A DNA stretch of 64,000 bases from Aureimonas endophytica (GCF_014642635.1 NZ_BMIQ01000008.1:124001-188000), one strand, 5' to 3'; positions 18,706 to 28,064 are shown, counted from the first letter of the stretch. Notes: generated from the sequence alone by a model not told the origin. Numbers and translations: made by a program.

Positions 18706-19430
18706 GCATCGCATCCGCACCGACCGAGGACAGCGGCCGCATGCCGCCGGAGGACGACGCGCCGCATATCATGGTGGTGGACGACGACCGGCGCATCCGC
18801 AGCCTCCTGTCGCGCTTCCTGTCGGATCGCGGCTTCCGCGTTTCCATGGCGGCGGACGCGGCCGAGGCGCGCGTCATCCTGTCCGGGCTCGACTTCGACC
18901 TTCTCGTCGTCGACGTGATGATGCCGGGAGAAAGCGGCCTCGATCTCGTGCGCAGCTTCGCCGCCGAGCGCGACACGCCGATCCTGATGCTGACCGCCCG
19001 CTCCGAGACCGAGCACCGGATCGAAGGCCTGGAGGCCGGCGCCGACGACTATCTCGCCAAGCCTTTCGATCCGCGCGAACTGGTGCTGCGCATCAACAAC
19101 ATCCTGAAGCGCGGCACGCCGACCCCCGTCCTGAAGGTCGACAATGTCCGCTTCGGCCCCTTCACCTTCTCGCTCGTCCGGCGCGAGCTGAAGCGCGGAT
19201 CGGAAACGATCCGCCTCACCGAGCGCGAGCAGGAGATCATGGCGCAATTCGCCGGCAAGGCGGGCGAGACGATCCAGCGCCAGGACCTGCTCGGCGACGA
19301 GACGGAGGTCGGCGAGCGGACGGTGGACGTGCAGATCAACCGGCTGCGCCGCAAGATCGAGAGCGATCCGGCCAACCCGCTCTGGCTCCAGACGGTGCGC
19401 GGCATCGGCTACCGGCTCAACGTGGACTGA
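18702..19430 (+). CDS. petR: OmpR-family response regulator, PetR-like
   Basis: 242 residues. The receiver domain has the acidic pair VVDDD (26-29), phospho-acceptor D71 in LLVVDVMMPG, the switch threonine in MLTARSETEH and K120 in DDYLAKPFDP. A winged-helix output domain follows (about 140-240: RLTEREQEIMAQF, TVDVQINRLRRKIE, VRGIGYRLN). It is coupled to the upstream MarR gene by ATGA and followed nine bases later by a histidine kinase, its likely partner. Confidence 0.9.
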   Translation: MSIASAPTEDSGRMPPEDDAPHIMVVDDDRRIRSLLSRFLSDRGFRVSMAADAAEARVILSGLDFDLLVVDVMMPGESGLDLVRSFAAERDTPILMLTARSETEHRIEGLEAGADDYLAKPFDPRELVLRINNILKRGTPTPVLKVDNVRFGPFTFSLVRRELKRGSETIRLTEREQEIMAQFAGKAGETIQRQDLLGDETEVGERTVDVQINRLRRKIESDPANPLWLQTVRGIGYRLNVD

Positions 19431-19439
19431 TCGCCTCCG

Positions 19440-20861
19440 ATGTCGCTGATCGAGCGCCTGCGCAACGAGGGACTGGAAGGCTGGCGACGGCTGTTCCCGC
19501 GCCCGAAACCCATCGACGTCATGCAGGGGCCGCTGCGCAACCTGCCGCGCTGGTTCGGCCGGCAATTGCCGAAGGGCCTCTATGGCCGGTCGCTGATCAT
19601 CATCATCGCGCCGATGGTCCTCCTCCAGTCGGTGGTCGCCTTCGTCTTCATGGAACGGCACTGGCAGATGGTGACGCAGCGCCTGTCGGTCGCCACCGTG
19701 CGCGACATCGCCGCCGTGATCGACATGATCGAGACCTTTCCGCAGAATACCGACTTCGCCGAGGTGAAGCGGATCGCCGAGGACCGGCTCGATCTCGACA
19801 TCGACGTCCTGCCGCCCAACCCGCTGCCGGCGCCGCGCCGCAGCGATATCTTCGACATCCTCGACGGCATTCTCAGCGACCAGATCCGAGATCAGATCAG
19901 CCGGCCCTTCTGGATCGACACGAGCAGCATCAACCGCATCGTCGAGATCCGCATCCAGCTGCCCAACCATGTCTTGCGCGTCTTCGCCCGGCGCAGCGCC
20001 GCCTATGCCTCCAACACCCATATCTTCATCGTCTGGATGGTCGGCACGTCGCTCGTCCTGCTGCTCATCGCCATCCTGTTCCTGCGCAACCAGATCCGGC
20101 CGATCCAGGCGCTGGCCAACGCGGCCGAGAGCTTCGGCCGGGGCCAGCCGACGCCGCCGGAATTCCGCCCGTCCGGCGCCTCGGAAGTGCGGCGCGCCTC
20201 GCTCGCCTTCCTCCAGATGCGCGACCGCATCGAACGCCAGATCGAACAGCGGACGCAGATGCTGAACGGCGTCAGCCACGACCTGCGCACCATTCTCACC
20301 CGTTTTCGCCTTCAGCTCGAATTCATGGAGGACAGCGAGGACAGGCGCGAGCTCCAGCGCGACGTGGCGGAGATGCAGCGCATGCTGGAAGGCTATCTCG
20401 CCTTCGCGCGCGACGAGCAGGGCGAGGATGTCGGCGAGCTCGATCTCGAACTGATGCTGCAGCGGCTGGAGGACGACGCCACCCGCAAGGGCAAGACCGT
20501 CACGGCGGAGGTTCTCGGCGATCCGCTCATCGCGGTGCGGCCGGACAGCTTCACCCGGCTCGTCACCAATCTCGTCTCCAACGCGACGCGCCATGCCGAC
20601 CGGGTGAATGTCTCGGCCCGGCGCGAGGGGCGCTGGCTGACGGTGGCCGTGGAGGACGACGGCCCAGGCATCCCGGCCGAAAAGCGGGAGGAAGTGTTCA
20701 AGCCCTTCGTGCGCCTCGACACGGCGCGCAACATCGATGCCGGCGGCACCGGGCTCGGCCTGTCGATCGCCAGGGATATCGCCCGCAGCCATGGCGGGGA
20801 CATTCTTCTGTCGGAAAGCGGGCTCGGCGGGCTGCGGGCGCTGGTGCGGATTCCGGCTTAG
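19440..20861 (+). CDS. EnvZ-type membrane sensor histidine kinase
   Basis: 473 residues. Membrane segments at about 51-71 and 194-216 enclose a ~120-residue periplasmic sensor region. A HAMP domain follows ([20 protein letters not shown]), then the dimerisation helix with phospho-acceptor H280 in NGVSHDLRT, and the ATPase domain with N box ([16 protein letters not shown]), G1 ([16 protein letters not shown]) and G2 ([19 protein letters not shown]). The H box reads [10 protein letters not shown], with Ile where EnvZ has the conserved proline of HDLRTPL. Third gene of the regulator trio. It ends with a 4-base convergent overlap with the gene at 20858. Confidence 0.9.
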   Translation: MSLIERLRNEGLEGWRRLFPRPKPIDVMQGPLRNLPRWFGRQLPKGLYGRSLIIIIAPMVLLQSVVAFVFMERHWQMVTQRLSVATVRDIAAVIDMIETFPQNTDFAEVKRIAEDRLDLDIDVLPPNPLPAPRRSDIFDILDGILSDQIRDQISRPFWIDTSSINRIVEIRIQLPNHVLRVFARRSAAYASNTHIFIVWMVGTSLVLLLIAILFLRNQIRPIQALANAAESFGRGQPTPPEFRPSGASEVRRASLAFLQMRDRIERQIEQRTQMLNGVSHDLRTILTRFRLQLEFMEDSEDRRELQRDVAEMQRMLEGYLAFARDEQGEDVGELDLELMLQRLEDDATRKGKTVTAEVLGDPLIAVRPDSFTRLVTNLVSNATRHADRVNVSARREGRWLTVAVEDDGPGIPAEKREEVFKPFVRLDTARNIDAGGTGLGLSIARDIARSHGGDILLSESGLGGLRALVRIPA

Positions 20862-21214
20862 AACAGGCGTCCGCCGTTCGGCACCTTCAGGTCGGGGGCG
20901 AGCAGCACGACCGCGCCGTCCGCATCCGGCACGCCGAGCGTCAGCACTTCCGAACGCATCGGCCCGATCTGGCGCGGCGGAAAGTTCACCACCGCCATCA
21001 CCTGCCGTCCGATCAGATCCTCGGGCCGGTAATGGACGGTGATCTGCGCCGAGGACTTCCTGAGGCCGATCGCCTCGCCGAAATCGATCACCAGGCGGAA
21101 GGCGGGCTTGCGCGCTTCCGGGAAGGGTTCGGCCGACACGATCGTGCCGACCCGTATGTCGACCTTCAGAAAATCGTCGAAGGCGATCTGCGGCGCCGGT
21201 GCCTCGGCGCTCAT
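20858..21214 (-). CDS. CsaA-like tRNA-binding domain protein
   Basis: 118 residues forming a single OB-fold tRNA-binding domain, as in B. subtilis Csa[21 protein letters not shown], then [20 protein letters not shown] and [17 protein letters not shown]. CsaA has chaperone-like activity and binds tRNA. The ATG overlaps the stop of proC (ATGA), and proC overlaps the YbjN gene in the same way, so three genes form one coupled unit. Confidence 0.88.
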   Translation of the reverse strand: MSAEAPAPQIAFDDFLKVDIRVGTIVSAEPFPEARKPAFRLVIDFGEAIGLRKSSAQITVHYRPEDLIGRQVMAVVNFPPRQIGPMRSEVLTLGVPDADGAVVLLAPDLKVPNGGRLF

Positions 21215-22041
21215 TTGGCCGGCTCCGACAGTTCGGCCGCGCGCCGGGCGGCGCTCGCGACAGCCCGGCGCAACAGGGGCGCCAGCCCGTCCTCGGCCAT
21301 CAGCACGTCGAGCGCCGCCTGCGTCGTGCCGTTCGGCGAGGTGACGTTGCGGCGCAGCTGCGCCGGCGCCTCGTCGGAGCGCAGCATCAGTTCGCCGGCG
21401 CCGGCGACCGTGTGGCGGGCGAGCGTCATGGCGAGGTCCGGGTCGAGACCCGCCTCGGCGCCGGCCGCAGCCAGGGCTTCCGCCAGGAGGAACACATAGG
21501 CCGGCCCGCTGCCGGACACCGCCGTCACGAGATCGATCTCGGCCTCCGTCGCGACCCAGACGACCGGGCCCGAAGCCGACAGGAGCGCCTCGGCCGCCCG
21601 CCGCGCCTCCTCGCCGACGCCCGGCGCGGCGAAGCAGCCGGTGATGCCGCGCCCGATCAGCGCCGGCGTGTTGGGCATCGCCCGCACGATCGCCGCCGCG
21701 CCGAGCCCTTCGGCGATCGTCGCCGTCGTCGTGCCGGCCGCGACGGATATGACGAGGCTGCCGGGCTTCAGCACCGGACGCAGCCCGGGCAGGACCTCGG
21801 CCATCATCTGCGGCTTCACCGCGAGAAGCACGACATCGAAGGTGGCCGAGGGCACGCCTGTCGAATGGGTCAGGCGCCCTGCCTCGACGAGATCCCGCAT
21901 CGCCGGGCCGGGACGCGGGTCGAGAAGATGCAGCGCGCCCTGCGGCAGGCCGGCATCGAGCCAGCCGCGCGCCATCGCGCCGCCCATATTGCCGCCGCCG
22001 ACGAGCAGCAGCCGGCCGATCGCCGAAAGATCCGGGCTCAT
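21211..22041 (-). CDS. proC: Pyrroline-5-carboxylate reductase
   Basis: 276 residues; last step of proline synthesis (P5C to proline with NAD(P)H). The Rossmann dinucleotide motif is [18 protein letters not shown] near residue 11, the central motif [17 protein letters not shown] is intact and the C-terminal dimer domain has the family signature ([16 protein letters not shown] and the terminal [11 protein letters not shown]). Start and stop are both in ATGA overlaps with its neighbours. Confidence 0.94.
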   Translation of the reverse strand: MSPDLSAIGRLLLVGGGNMGGAMARGWLDAGLPQGALHLLDPRPGPAMRDLVEAGRLTHSTGVPSATFDVVLLAVKPQMMAEVLPGLRPVLKPGSLVISVAAGTTTATIAEGLGAAAIVRAMPNTPALIGRGITGCFAAPGVGEEARRAAEALLSASGPVVWVATEAEIDLVTAVSGSGPAYVFLLAEALAAAGAEAGLDPDLAMTLARHTVAGAGELMLRSDEAPAQLRRNVTSPNGTTQAALDVLMAEDGLAPLLRRAVASAARRAAELSEPAK

Positions 22042-22544
22042 GCGTTGCCGACCGTCTCGAACAGGGAACAGGCGAGCGCCTCCGACGCGCTCTTGCCGGC
22101 ATGCACCACGAAATGGAACGCCTGATAGAAGCGCTCGCAATTTTCCAGCGCGGCGCCGAGCAGGCGCTCGGCCTGCTGGCTCGTCGCCTCGGCGCCGCCG
22201 GAAAGCAGCAGCGAGTGGCGGAACATCACCGCCCCCTCGCTCGGCCAGAGATCGAAATGCCCGATGAGAAGCTGTTCGTTGATCCGCGCGAGCAGCCGCA
22301 GCACCTCGACCTCCCGGTGCTCCGGCACCGCCAGATCGAAAGCGCAGCCGAGATGCAGCGCTTCGTTCGATTCCATCCACGCGAAGGAGACGGAATAGTC
22401 CGTCCAGCGCCCGACGACCGCCATCGCGATCTCGTCGTCGCAATTGCGCTCGAACTCCCATGCGCGGGCCGAGGCGACGAGTTCGATCATGTCGACCGGA
22501 TTGTCGCGTCTCGGCTGCAGTTCCGTATCCTCGATCACCCGCAA
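22038..22544 (-). CDS. YbjN domain protein
   Basis: 168 residues of the YbjN family (DUF1790-type fold related to type III secretion chaperones). Family features include a W-x-F segment ([19 protein letters not shown]) and the [24 protein letters not shown] helix region, quoted here only as its core [17 protein letters not shown]. Such genes lie next to proC across Hyphomicrobiales and have been proposed as folding helpers; the real role is unknown. First gene of the coupled YbjN-proC-CsaA unit. Confidence 0.88.
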   Translation of the reverse strand: MRVIEDTELQPRRDNPVDMIELVASARAWEFERNCDDEIAMAVVGRWTDYSVSFAWMESNEALHLGCAFDLAVPEHREVEVLRLLARINEQLLIGHFDLWPSEGAVMFRHSLLLSGGAEATSQQAERLLGAALENCERFYQAFHFVVHAGKSASEALACSLFETVGNA

Positions 22545-22864
22545 GGCGGCACGCCCTCTTCGTCGTCATGGCGGCTGATCGATGGCCGTTCCGGCGCGAA
22601 CGAAGGCTCCGACCATCGCCGGACCCAGGCTCGCACCGGCGGAACCGGCGGCGAATCACCCTTATGAATCAGTCTACAGAAGCGGATTCTTCGACTTAAG
22701 GGGCGATCGGGATTATTAAGGACTTTCTGCTCTCCCCGGCTGAATCGGATTGCCAGCCGAAGGCGCTAACCGACTCTCGGGCCGACCTTTTCATCATCGT
22801 GACGGCGCGCCGGAGGGCGCCGTCAAATCTGTGGGCAAGCTGTGGATAACCCTCCTCGCGCCCC
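22545..22864. other. Non-coding gap with stem-loop and one DnaA-box match
   Basis: 320 bases between two minus-strand genes: the promoter region of the YbjN operon plus the 3' region of the UbiK-like gene. It contains an 8-bp stem-loop GACGGCGC/GCGCCGTC (22801-22824), 40 bases after that gene's stop and without a T-run, and a perfect TGTGGATAA at 22841-22849. No reading frame is convincing. Confidence 0.5.
22841..22849 (-). other. DnaA-box match, first copy
   Basis: TGTGGATAA is the exact complement of the DnaA consensus TTATCCACA. It lies in non-coding DNA 16 bases from the end of the UbiK-like gene. A single 9-mer has little weight by itself. Confidence 0.35.
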
Positions 22865-23191
22865 TCACGGGCCCGGCGAGACCGGCGGCTCGTCGCCTGC
22901 GAAGGGGGCGGAGCCGGCTCCTGACACCGATCCGGCGCCGGCGCCGAGACGGGCCTCCAGCTCGGCGACGCGCCGCTTCAGCGCCTCGGTCTCCATCCGG
23001 GCCTTGGCGGCCATGTCGCGCACCGCCTCGAACTCCTCGCGCTGGACGAGGTCCATCTGCCCGACGAGCCGCTCGCCCTGCGCCCGGAAGAAGGTCTCCA
23101 TCTCGCGCCGCATGCCCTGGGCAGCGCCGGCCGCATCGGTCATCATGCGGGCAAAGTCGTCGAGCACGCGGTTCGGGCCTCGAGCGTTCAT
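22865..23191 (-). CDS. UbiK/YqiC-like accessory factor (BMFP family)
   Basis: 108 residues. The N-terminal half is amphipathic helix, the C-terminal half a coiled coil (MAAKARMETEALKRRVAELE), then a disordered Gly/Ser/Pro tail. This is the architecture of the BMFP/YqiC family; in enterobacteria UbiK (YqiC) is a trimeric accessory factor of ubiquinone synthesis. The motif QREEFEAVRDMA matches that family closely. Divergent from lgt. Confidence 0.83.
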   Translation of the reverse strand: MNARGPNRVLDDFARMMTDAAGAAQGMRREMETFFRAQGERLVGQMDLVQREEFEAVRDMAAKARMETEALKRRVAELEARLGAGAGSVSGAGSAPFAGDEPPVSPGP

Positions 23192-23279
23192 GGCACTGCC
23201 TCCGGTTCGTGGTATGCGCTGCTTGACTTAGGCATGCGCGCTGCCCCTGGCAATGCCGCCCACCACCAGCGCAGGACCC

Positions 23280-24155
23280 ATGATTTCCATTCCGGCCGCC
23301 GGCCTGCTCACCTATCCCGATATCGATCCGATCATCCTCCGCATCGGCCCCGTCGCGCTGCACTGGTACGGCGTCGCCTATGTGGCCGGCATCCTCTGCG
23401 GCTGGCTCTACGGGCGCCATCTCGTCGCCAACAAGCGGCTCTGGCCGAACGGCGTCTCGCCGATCACGCCAGAGCAGATCGACGACTTCATTTTGTGGAT
23501 AACCGGCGGCATCATTCTCGGCGGCCGGCTCGGCTCCGTCCTCTTCTACGATTTCGACCGCTATCTCGCGAATCCCCTCGACATCTTCGCCGTCTGGGAA
23601 GGCGGCATGTCCTTCCATGGCGGCCTTCTCGGCGTCGTCATCGCGATCGTCGTCTTCACCTGGAAGAACCGCATTCCGATCTTCAGCTTGATGGATGTCG
23701 TCGCCGCCTCGACGCCCTTCGGCCTGTTCTTCGGCCGCCTCGCCAATTTCGTGAATGGCGAGCTCTGGGGCGCGCCGACGACCGTGCCCTGGGCGATGGT
23801 CTTTCCGAAGGCCGGCGACCTGCCGCGCCATCCGAGCCAGCTCTACGAGGCGGCGCTGGAAGGCATCGTCCTCTGGCTGATCCTGCGCCTTCTGACGCAT
23901 CACTTCCGCATGTTCCGCCGGCCGCGCTTCGTCGGCAGCGTCTTCATCGGCCTTTACGGCCTGATGCGCATCTTCGTGGAATTCTTCCGGATGCCCGATG
24001 CGCAGCTCGGCTATCTCCTCGGCACGAGCTGGCTCACCATGGGCATGGTCCTTTCGACGCCGATGCTCGCCGTCGCCGCCTGGGGGCTCCTCACGGCGAA
24101 GCCCCGGACCTACGAGCCGAGACCCGCGGATCTCGCCACGCCGGCGAAGCCGTGA
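23280..24155 (+). CDS. lgt: Prolipoprotein diacylglyceryl transferase
   Basis: 291 residues, about seven membrane segments. It attaches diacylglycerol from phosphatidylglycerol to the lipobox cysteine of prolipoproteins in the inner membrane. The essential HGG-containing motif is GGMSFHGGLLG, preceded by the invariant ALHWYG segment; the family signature GRLANFVNGELWG carries the catalytic-region arginine and asparagine, and PSQLYEAALEG follows. The chosen ATG follows AGGA; an upstream in-frame start adds nine residues. The stop overlaps the next start (GTGA). Its substrates include the lipoproteins at 10516 and 27383. Confidence 0.96.
   Translation: MISIPAAGLLTYPDIDPIILRIGPVALHWYGVAYVAGILCGWLYGRHLVANKRLWPNGVSPITPEQIDDFILWITGGIILGGRLGSVLFYDFDRYLANPLDIFAVWEGGMSFHGGLLGVVIAIVVFTWKNRIPIFSLMDVVAASTPFGLFFGRLANFVNGELWGAPTTVPWAMVFPKAGDLPRHPSQLYEAALEGIVLWLILRLLTHHFRMFRRPRFVGSVFIGLYGLMRIFVEFFRMPDAQLGYLLGTSWLTMGMVLSTPMLAVAAWGLLTAKPRTYEPRPADLATPAKP
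23494..23502 (-). other. DnaA-box match, second copy (inside lgt)
   Basis: A second exact TGTGGATAA, in the same orientation, 653 bases from the first. Here it encodes part of lgt, so codon use alone may explain it. Confidence 0.25.
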
Positions 24156-25264
24156 CAAGCCTCGGTCGCCGGATCGCGGCGCTCGTCCGCGCCGAGGGGC
24201 CGATCACGATCGAGCGTTTCTGGAATCTCGCCCTCTTCGATCCCGAGGACGGCTATTACATGCGGCGCGATCCCTTCGGCCGCGGCGGCGACTTCACCAC
24301 GGCGCCGGAGATCAGCCAGATGTTCGGCGAGCTCGTCGGCGCTTGGCTGCTGGCCGCCTGGCGGGCGCTCGGCGCCCCCTCGCCCTTCGTCCTCGCCGAG
24401 ATCGGCCCGGGACGCGGCACGCTGATGGCCGACATGCTGCGCGTCCTGCGCCGGCTCGATCCGTCGATCCTCAAGGCCGCGCGGGTGACCCTGGTCGAGA
24501 CGTCCGACCGCCTGGCGCGCGTGCAGGCGGAGCGGCTGGCCGGTTTCGACCTGCCGCTCCGCCATCGCAAGCGCATCGAGGAGATCGAGGCGCTGCCGCT
24601 TCTTCTCGTCGGCAACGAACTCTTCGACGCCGTCGCGATCCGCCAGTTCGTCATGACGGAGGACGGCTGGCGGGAGCGTCTCGTCGGGCTGGAGGCGGAT
24701 CGCCCGGCCTTCACGACGGGCGCGCCGGAACCCGCCGCGACGCGTCTCCTCCAGCGCCTCGGCCCGGCGCCCGCCGGCACCGTCTTCGAGGTTTCGCCCG
24801 CCCGCCTCGCCATCGCCGAGGCGATCGGCGCCAGGCTCGCGCGCGATGGCGGCGCGGCGCTCCTGATCGATTACGGCCATGCGGCGCCCGGTTTCGGCGA
24901 CACGCTCCAGGCGGTGCGCCGGCACGCCTTCGCCGACCCGCTGGCCGAGCCCGGCGAGGCCGACATCACCAGCCATGTCGATTTCGCGGCGCTCGCGGCG
25001 CGCCTGGCGCGCCCCGGCCTTCATGTCGCGCCGATCATGCCGCAAGGCGCCTTCCTCCTGTCGCTCGGCCTGCGCGAGCGGGCCATCGCCCTGGCGCGCG
25101 CCGCCGCGACCGAGGACGAGCGTGATGCGGTGCTCGCCGCCGCCCATCGCCTCGCCGGCACGGGACCGAACGCGATGGGCGAACTCTTCAAGGTTCTCGT
25201 CGCCGCCTCGCGGCCCCTGCCGCTGCCGCCCTTCCCCGCCGAGCACGCGGGCTCTGGCGATTGA
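24152..25264 (+). CDS. MidA/NDUFAF7-type SAM-dependent methyltransferase
   Basis: 370 residues from a GTG that overlaps the lgt stop. This DUF185/MidA family is the bacterial relative of mitochondrial NDUFAF7, which methylates an arginine of a complex I subunit. Diagnostic motifs are DPFGRGGDFTTAPEISQMFG near residue 45, the SAM loop LAEIGPGRGTLMADML, LVGNELFDAVAIRQF and LLIDYGHAAPGFGDTLQA. Alphaproteobacteria carry it in the order lgt-midA-pgeF, as here. A role in complex I assembly in this organism is inference. Confidence 0.9.
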   Translation: MTSLGRRIAALVRAEGPITIERFWNLALFDPEDGYYMRRDPFGRGGDFTTAPEISQMFGELVGAWLLAAWRALGAPSPFVLAEIGPGRGTLMADMLRVLRRLDPSILKAARVTLVETSDRLARVQAERLAGFDLPLRHRKRIEEIEALPLLLVGNELFDAVAIRQFVMTEDGWRERLVGLEADRPAFTTGAPEPAATRLLQRLGPAPAGTVFEVSPARLAIAEAIGARLARDGGAALLIDYGHAAPGFGDTLQAVRRHAFADPLAEPGEADITSHVDFAALAARLARPGLHVAPIMPQGAFLLSLGLRERAIALARAAATEDERDAVLAAAHRLAGTGPNAMGELFKVLVAASRPLPLPPFPAEHAGSGD

Positions 25265-25296
25265 CTTCGCCCGACGGCTGAACCACGGTCGCGCCC

Positions 25297-26106
25297 ATGT
25301 CCGAAGCACTTCGCCATGAGACGTCCCGCATCCAGGATGCGGATGTCGTGCGGGACGCCGGCCTGTCGGGAATGACGGGTCTCGTCCACGCCTTCTTCAC
25401 CCGGCGCGGCGGCGTGTCCGGCGGCCTTTACGCCAGCCTCAATGCCGGGATCGGCTCGAAGGACGATGCCGATGCGGTCGCCGAGAATCGCGCCCGGATG
25501 ACGGCGACGCTCGGCCTCGGCGCGGCGGCGCTCGTCACGCCCTGGCAGGCCCATTCGGCCGAAGCCGTCGCGGTCGACGCGCCCTTCGCCGGCGAGCGCC
25601 CGCGCGTCGACGGCATCGTCACGGCGCGGCCGGGCCTCGCGGTCGCTGTCGTCACCGCCGATTGCGGCCCGGTGCTCTTCGCCGATCCGAAGGCGGGCGT
25701 CGTCGGCGCCGCCCATGCCGGCTGGCGCGGCGCCACCGGCGGCGTCCTGGAGGCGACGATCGAGGCGATGGAAGCCAAGGGTGCGCGGCGCGGCGATATC
25801 ACCGCCGTGCTCGGCCCGACGATCACGCAGCCGGCCTACGAGGTCGGCGCCGACATGGCGGCCGGCATCGTCCGAGACGATCCGACGGCGGCGGTGTTCT
25901 TCGCCGCAGGCCGTGATGCCGACAAGCGCCAGTTCGACCTGCCCGGCCTCATCGTCGCGCGGCTCGAACGGGCCGGCATCGCCGAGGCGCGCTTCGTCGG
26001 CCGATGCACCTATGGCGAGGAGGACATGTTCTTCTCCTATCGCCGCACCACCCATCGCGGGGAGCCGGATTACGGCCGGCAGCTCGCGGCCATCGCGCTC
26101 GTCTAG
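25297..26106 (+). CDS. pgeF: Peptidoglycan editing factor / YfiH-type laccase-domain protein
   Basis: 269 residues of the Cu-oxidase_4 (YfiH/PgeF, LACC1-like) family. The three metal-binding residues are visible: His in TPWQAHSAEAV, Cys in VVTADCGPVLF and His in AAHAGWRGATGG. In E. coli the protein prevents misincorporation of serine into peptidoglycan stems; relatives act on purine nucleosides. It lies 32 bases after the methyltransferase gene. Confidence 0.91.
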   Translation: MSEALRHETSRIQDADVVRDAGLSGMTGLVHAFFTRRGGVSGGLYASLNAGIGSKDDADAVAENRARMTATLGLGAAALVTPWQAHSAEAVAVDAPFAGERPRVDGIVTARPGLAVAVVTADCGPVLFADPKAGVVGAAHAGWRGATGGVLEATIEAMEAKGARRGDITAVLGPTITQPAYEVGADMAAGIVRDDPTAAVFFAAGRDADKRQFDLPGLIVARLERAGIAEARFVGRCTYGEEDMFFSYRRTTHRGEPDYGRQLAAIALV

Positions 26107-26231
26107 GCGTCGATCCGACGCCGCATCGCCGACGGCCGGCGGGGATCGGCGTCGAGGCGGCGGCGACGGAGATCGAACCGCCGAACGGGCTCCAACCTTC
26201 CGCTCTCCGAGCCATGCCTTCGAGAGGACCC

Positions 26232-27383
26232 ATGCTGCACTTCACGCGCGACGAACTCGACTCCCGCAAGACCCGGCTCCTCGCCGAGATGGCCGAGCGC
26301 AAGCTCGACGCCATGCTGCTCTTCGCGCAGGAATCGATGTACTGGCTCACCGGCTACGACACGTTCGGCTTCTGCTTCTTCCAGTGTCTCGTCGTGAAGG
26401 CCGATGGCGAGATGCGCCTCCTGACGCGCTCGGCAGATCTGCGGCAGGCGCGCCAGACCTCGATCCTCGAGACGATCACCATCTGGCGCGATCGCGGCCA
26501 GGCCGACCCGACCATCGACCTGCGCGACATGCTGGACGAGATGGGGCTTCTCGGCGCGCGCATCGGCGTCGAATGGGCGACGCATGGGCTCACCGCCGCC
26601 AATGGCCGCCTGCTCGAAGCCCGGCTCGGCTCCTTCGCCGCGCTGAAGGAGGCTTCGGACCTCGTGCCGGCGCTGCGCCTCGTGAAGAGCGAGGCCGAGA
26701 TCGCCTATGTCCGCGAGGCGGCGCGGCTCGGCGACGAGGCGTTCGAGGCGATGCTGCCTCTGGTGCGGCCGGGCGCCGACGAGGCCGAGCTCCTCGCCGT
26801 GCTGCAAGGCTCGATCCTGCGGGCGGGCGGGGATTATCCGGGCAATTCCTTCATTCTCGGTTCGGGCGAGGATGCGCTGCTCTGCCGCTACAAGTCCGGC
26901 CGCCGGCGGCTGGCGGCGCGGGACCAGCTCACCGTCGAATGGGCGGGGGTGAAGGCGCAGTATCACGCGGCGCTGATGCGCACCGTCGCCGTCGGCGAGC
27001 CGACGCCACGCCATGTCGAGCTGCATGCCGCCGCGCGCGAGGCGCTCGCCGCCGTCGAGGAGGCGATGCGGCCGGGCCATACGTTCGGCGAGGTCTTCGA
27101 CGCCCATGCGAGTGTCATGGAAGCGCATGATCTGGCGCGTCACCGCCTCAGCGCCTGCGGCTATTCGCTGGGCGCACGCTACGCGCCGTCCTGGATGGAC
27201 CCGCAGATGTTCTATTCGGGCAATGCCGAGCCGATCCTTCCGAACATGACGCTCTTCGCGCATATGATCATCATGGATTCCGACACGGGCACGGCGATGA
27301 CGCTCGGTCGCACCTATCTGACGACGGACGGCGCGCCGGAATCCCTGTCGCGCCTGTCGCTCGACCTGCCGGTGGCGGCCTGA
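26232..27383 (+). CDS. M24-family (creatinase/ectoine hydrolase-like) hydrolase lacking metal ligands
   Basis: 383 residues with the pita-bread fold: a creatinase-type N-terminal domain (ERKLDAMLLFAQESMYWLTG) and a C-terminal M24 domain. Two aspartates that bind metal in aminopeptidase P and prolidase are missing: the D-x-G site reads VEWAGVKAQYHAALMRTVAV (quoted at 20 residues) and the G-H-G site reads CGYSLGARYAPSW. Creatinase and ectoine hydrolase (DoeA) likewise work without those metals, so hydrolysis of a small C-N compound is more likely than dipeptidase activity. AGAGGA precedes this ATG; an alternative lies 18 bases upstream. The stop overlaps the lipoprotein start by one base. Confidence 0.82.
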   Translation: MLHFTRDELDSRKTRLLAEMAERKLDAMLLFAQESMYWLTGYDTFGFCFFQCLVVKADGEMRLLTRSADLRQARQTSILETITIWRDRGQADPTIDLRDMLDEMGLLGARIGVEWATHGLTAANGRLLEARLGSFAALKEASDLVPALRLVKSEAEIAYVREAARLGDEAFEAMLPLVRPGADEAELLAVLQGSILRAGGDYPGNSFILGSGEDALLCRYKSGRRRLAARDQLTVEWAGVKAQYHAALMRTVAVGEPTPRHVELHAAAREALAAVEEAMRPGHTFGEVFDAHASVMEAHDLARHRLSACGYSLGARYAPSWMDPQMFYSGNAEPILPNMTLFAHMIIMDSDTGTAMTLGRTYLTTDGAPESLSRLSLDLPVAA

Positions 27384-27904
27384 TGCGCCAACGGACCGTC
27401 CTTCGGGCGGCGCCGCTCGTCCTTCTCGCCCTCGCCGCCTGCCGCAGCGTCGATCCCGGCCTCGGCATCGGCACCCCGGAGCCGGCCCCGGCGGCGCCGG
27501 CCGCCGCCGCGCCCAGCGCCGCCGGCGCCGAGCCGATCCAGTTCCTGCCCGTCGTCGGCATGCCGGCGGACAAGGCCGCGCTTCTCTCCGAAGCCCTGGC
27601 GAAGAGCGCCGCCGCGGCCAGGATCCCGATCCTCGGCAGCGAGGCCGGCCCGGCCGCGCATCGCCTGAAGGGCTATCTCTCGGCCGTGCGGGACGAACAG
27701 GGCACGCTCGTCATCTATGTCTGGGACGTGGTCGATCCCGCCGGGGAGCGGCTGAACCGCATCCAGGGCCAGGTGCGCGCCACGGGTGCCGCCGGCGCCG
27801 ACCCCTGGACCGCCGTCGATGCCGTGACGCTGCGCGACATCGCCGACCGCACGCTCGCCGCCCTCCGCGCACCCGCCATGGTGGCGGATGGGGTGGCGAA
27901 TTGA
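27383..27904 (+). CDS. Lipoprotein of unknown function
   Basis: 173 residues. The start is MRQRTVLRAAPLVLLALAAC, a lipoprotein signal with a lipobox ending in L-A-A-C at residue 20. An Ala/Pro-rich linker (about 30-45) leads to a ~120-residue globular part with HRLKGYLSAVRDEQGTLVIY, reminiscent of small beta-rich proteins of Hyphomicrobiales but not a named domain. A TGATG junction links it to the M24 gene. It may be exported to the outer membrane, since no retention aspartate follows the cysteine (+2 is Arg). Confidence 0.75.
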   Translation: MRQRTVLRAAPLVLLALAACRSVDPGLGIGTPEPAPAAPAAAAPSAAGAEPIQFLPVVGMPADKAALLSEALAKSAAAARIPILGSEAGPAAHRLKGYLSAVRDEQGTLVIYVWDVVDPAGERLNRIQGQVRATGAAGADPWTAVDAVTLRDIADRTLAALRAPAMVADGVAN

Positions 27905-28064
27905 GCCCTTCAATACCGCGTTGCGAAAGATTCGAGACTCAACGGCGCGCGAGCACCGTCCTCCGGTTTTCTTCGCCGCGCAATGTTGCTAATCAGCCGG
28001 CCTCAGGACCGCATGCCGCGACGCTGTCGCCCGGCGGTCGAACGGATTCGGCGGATTCCCATCG

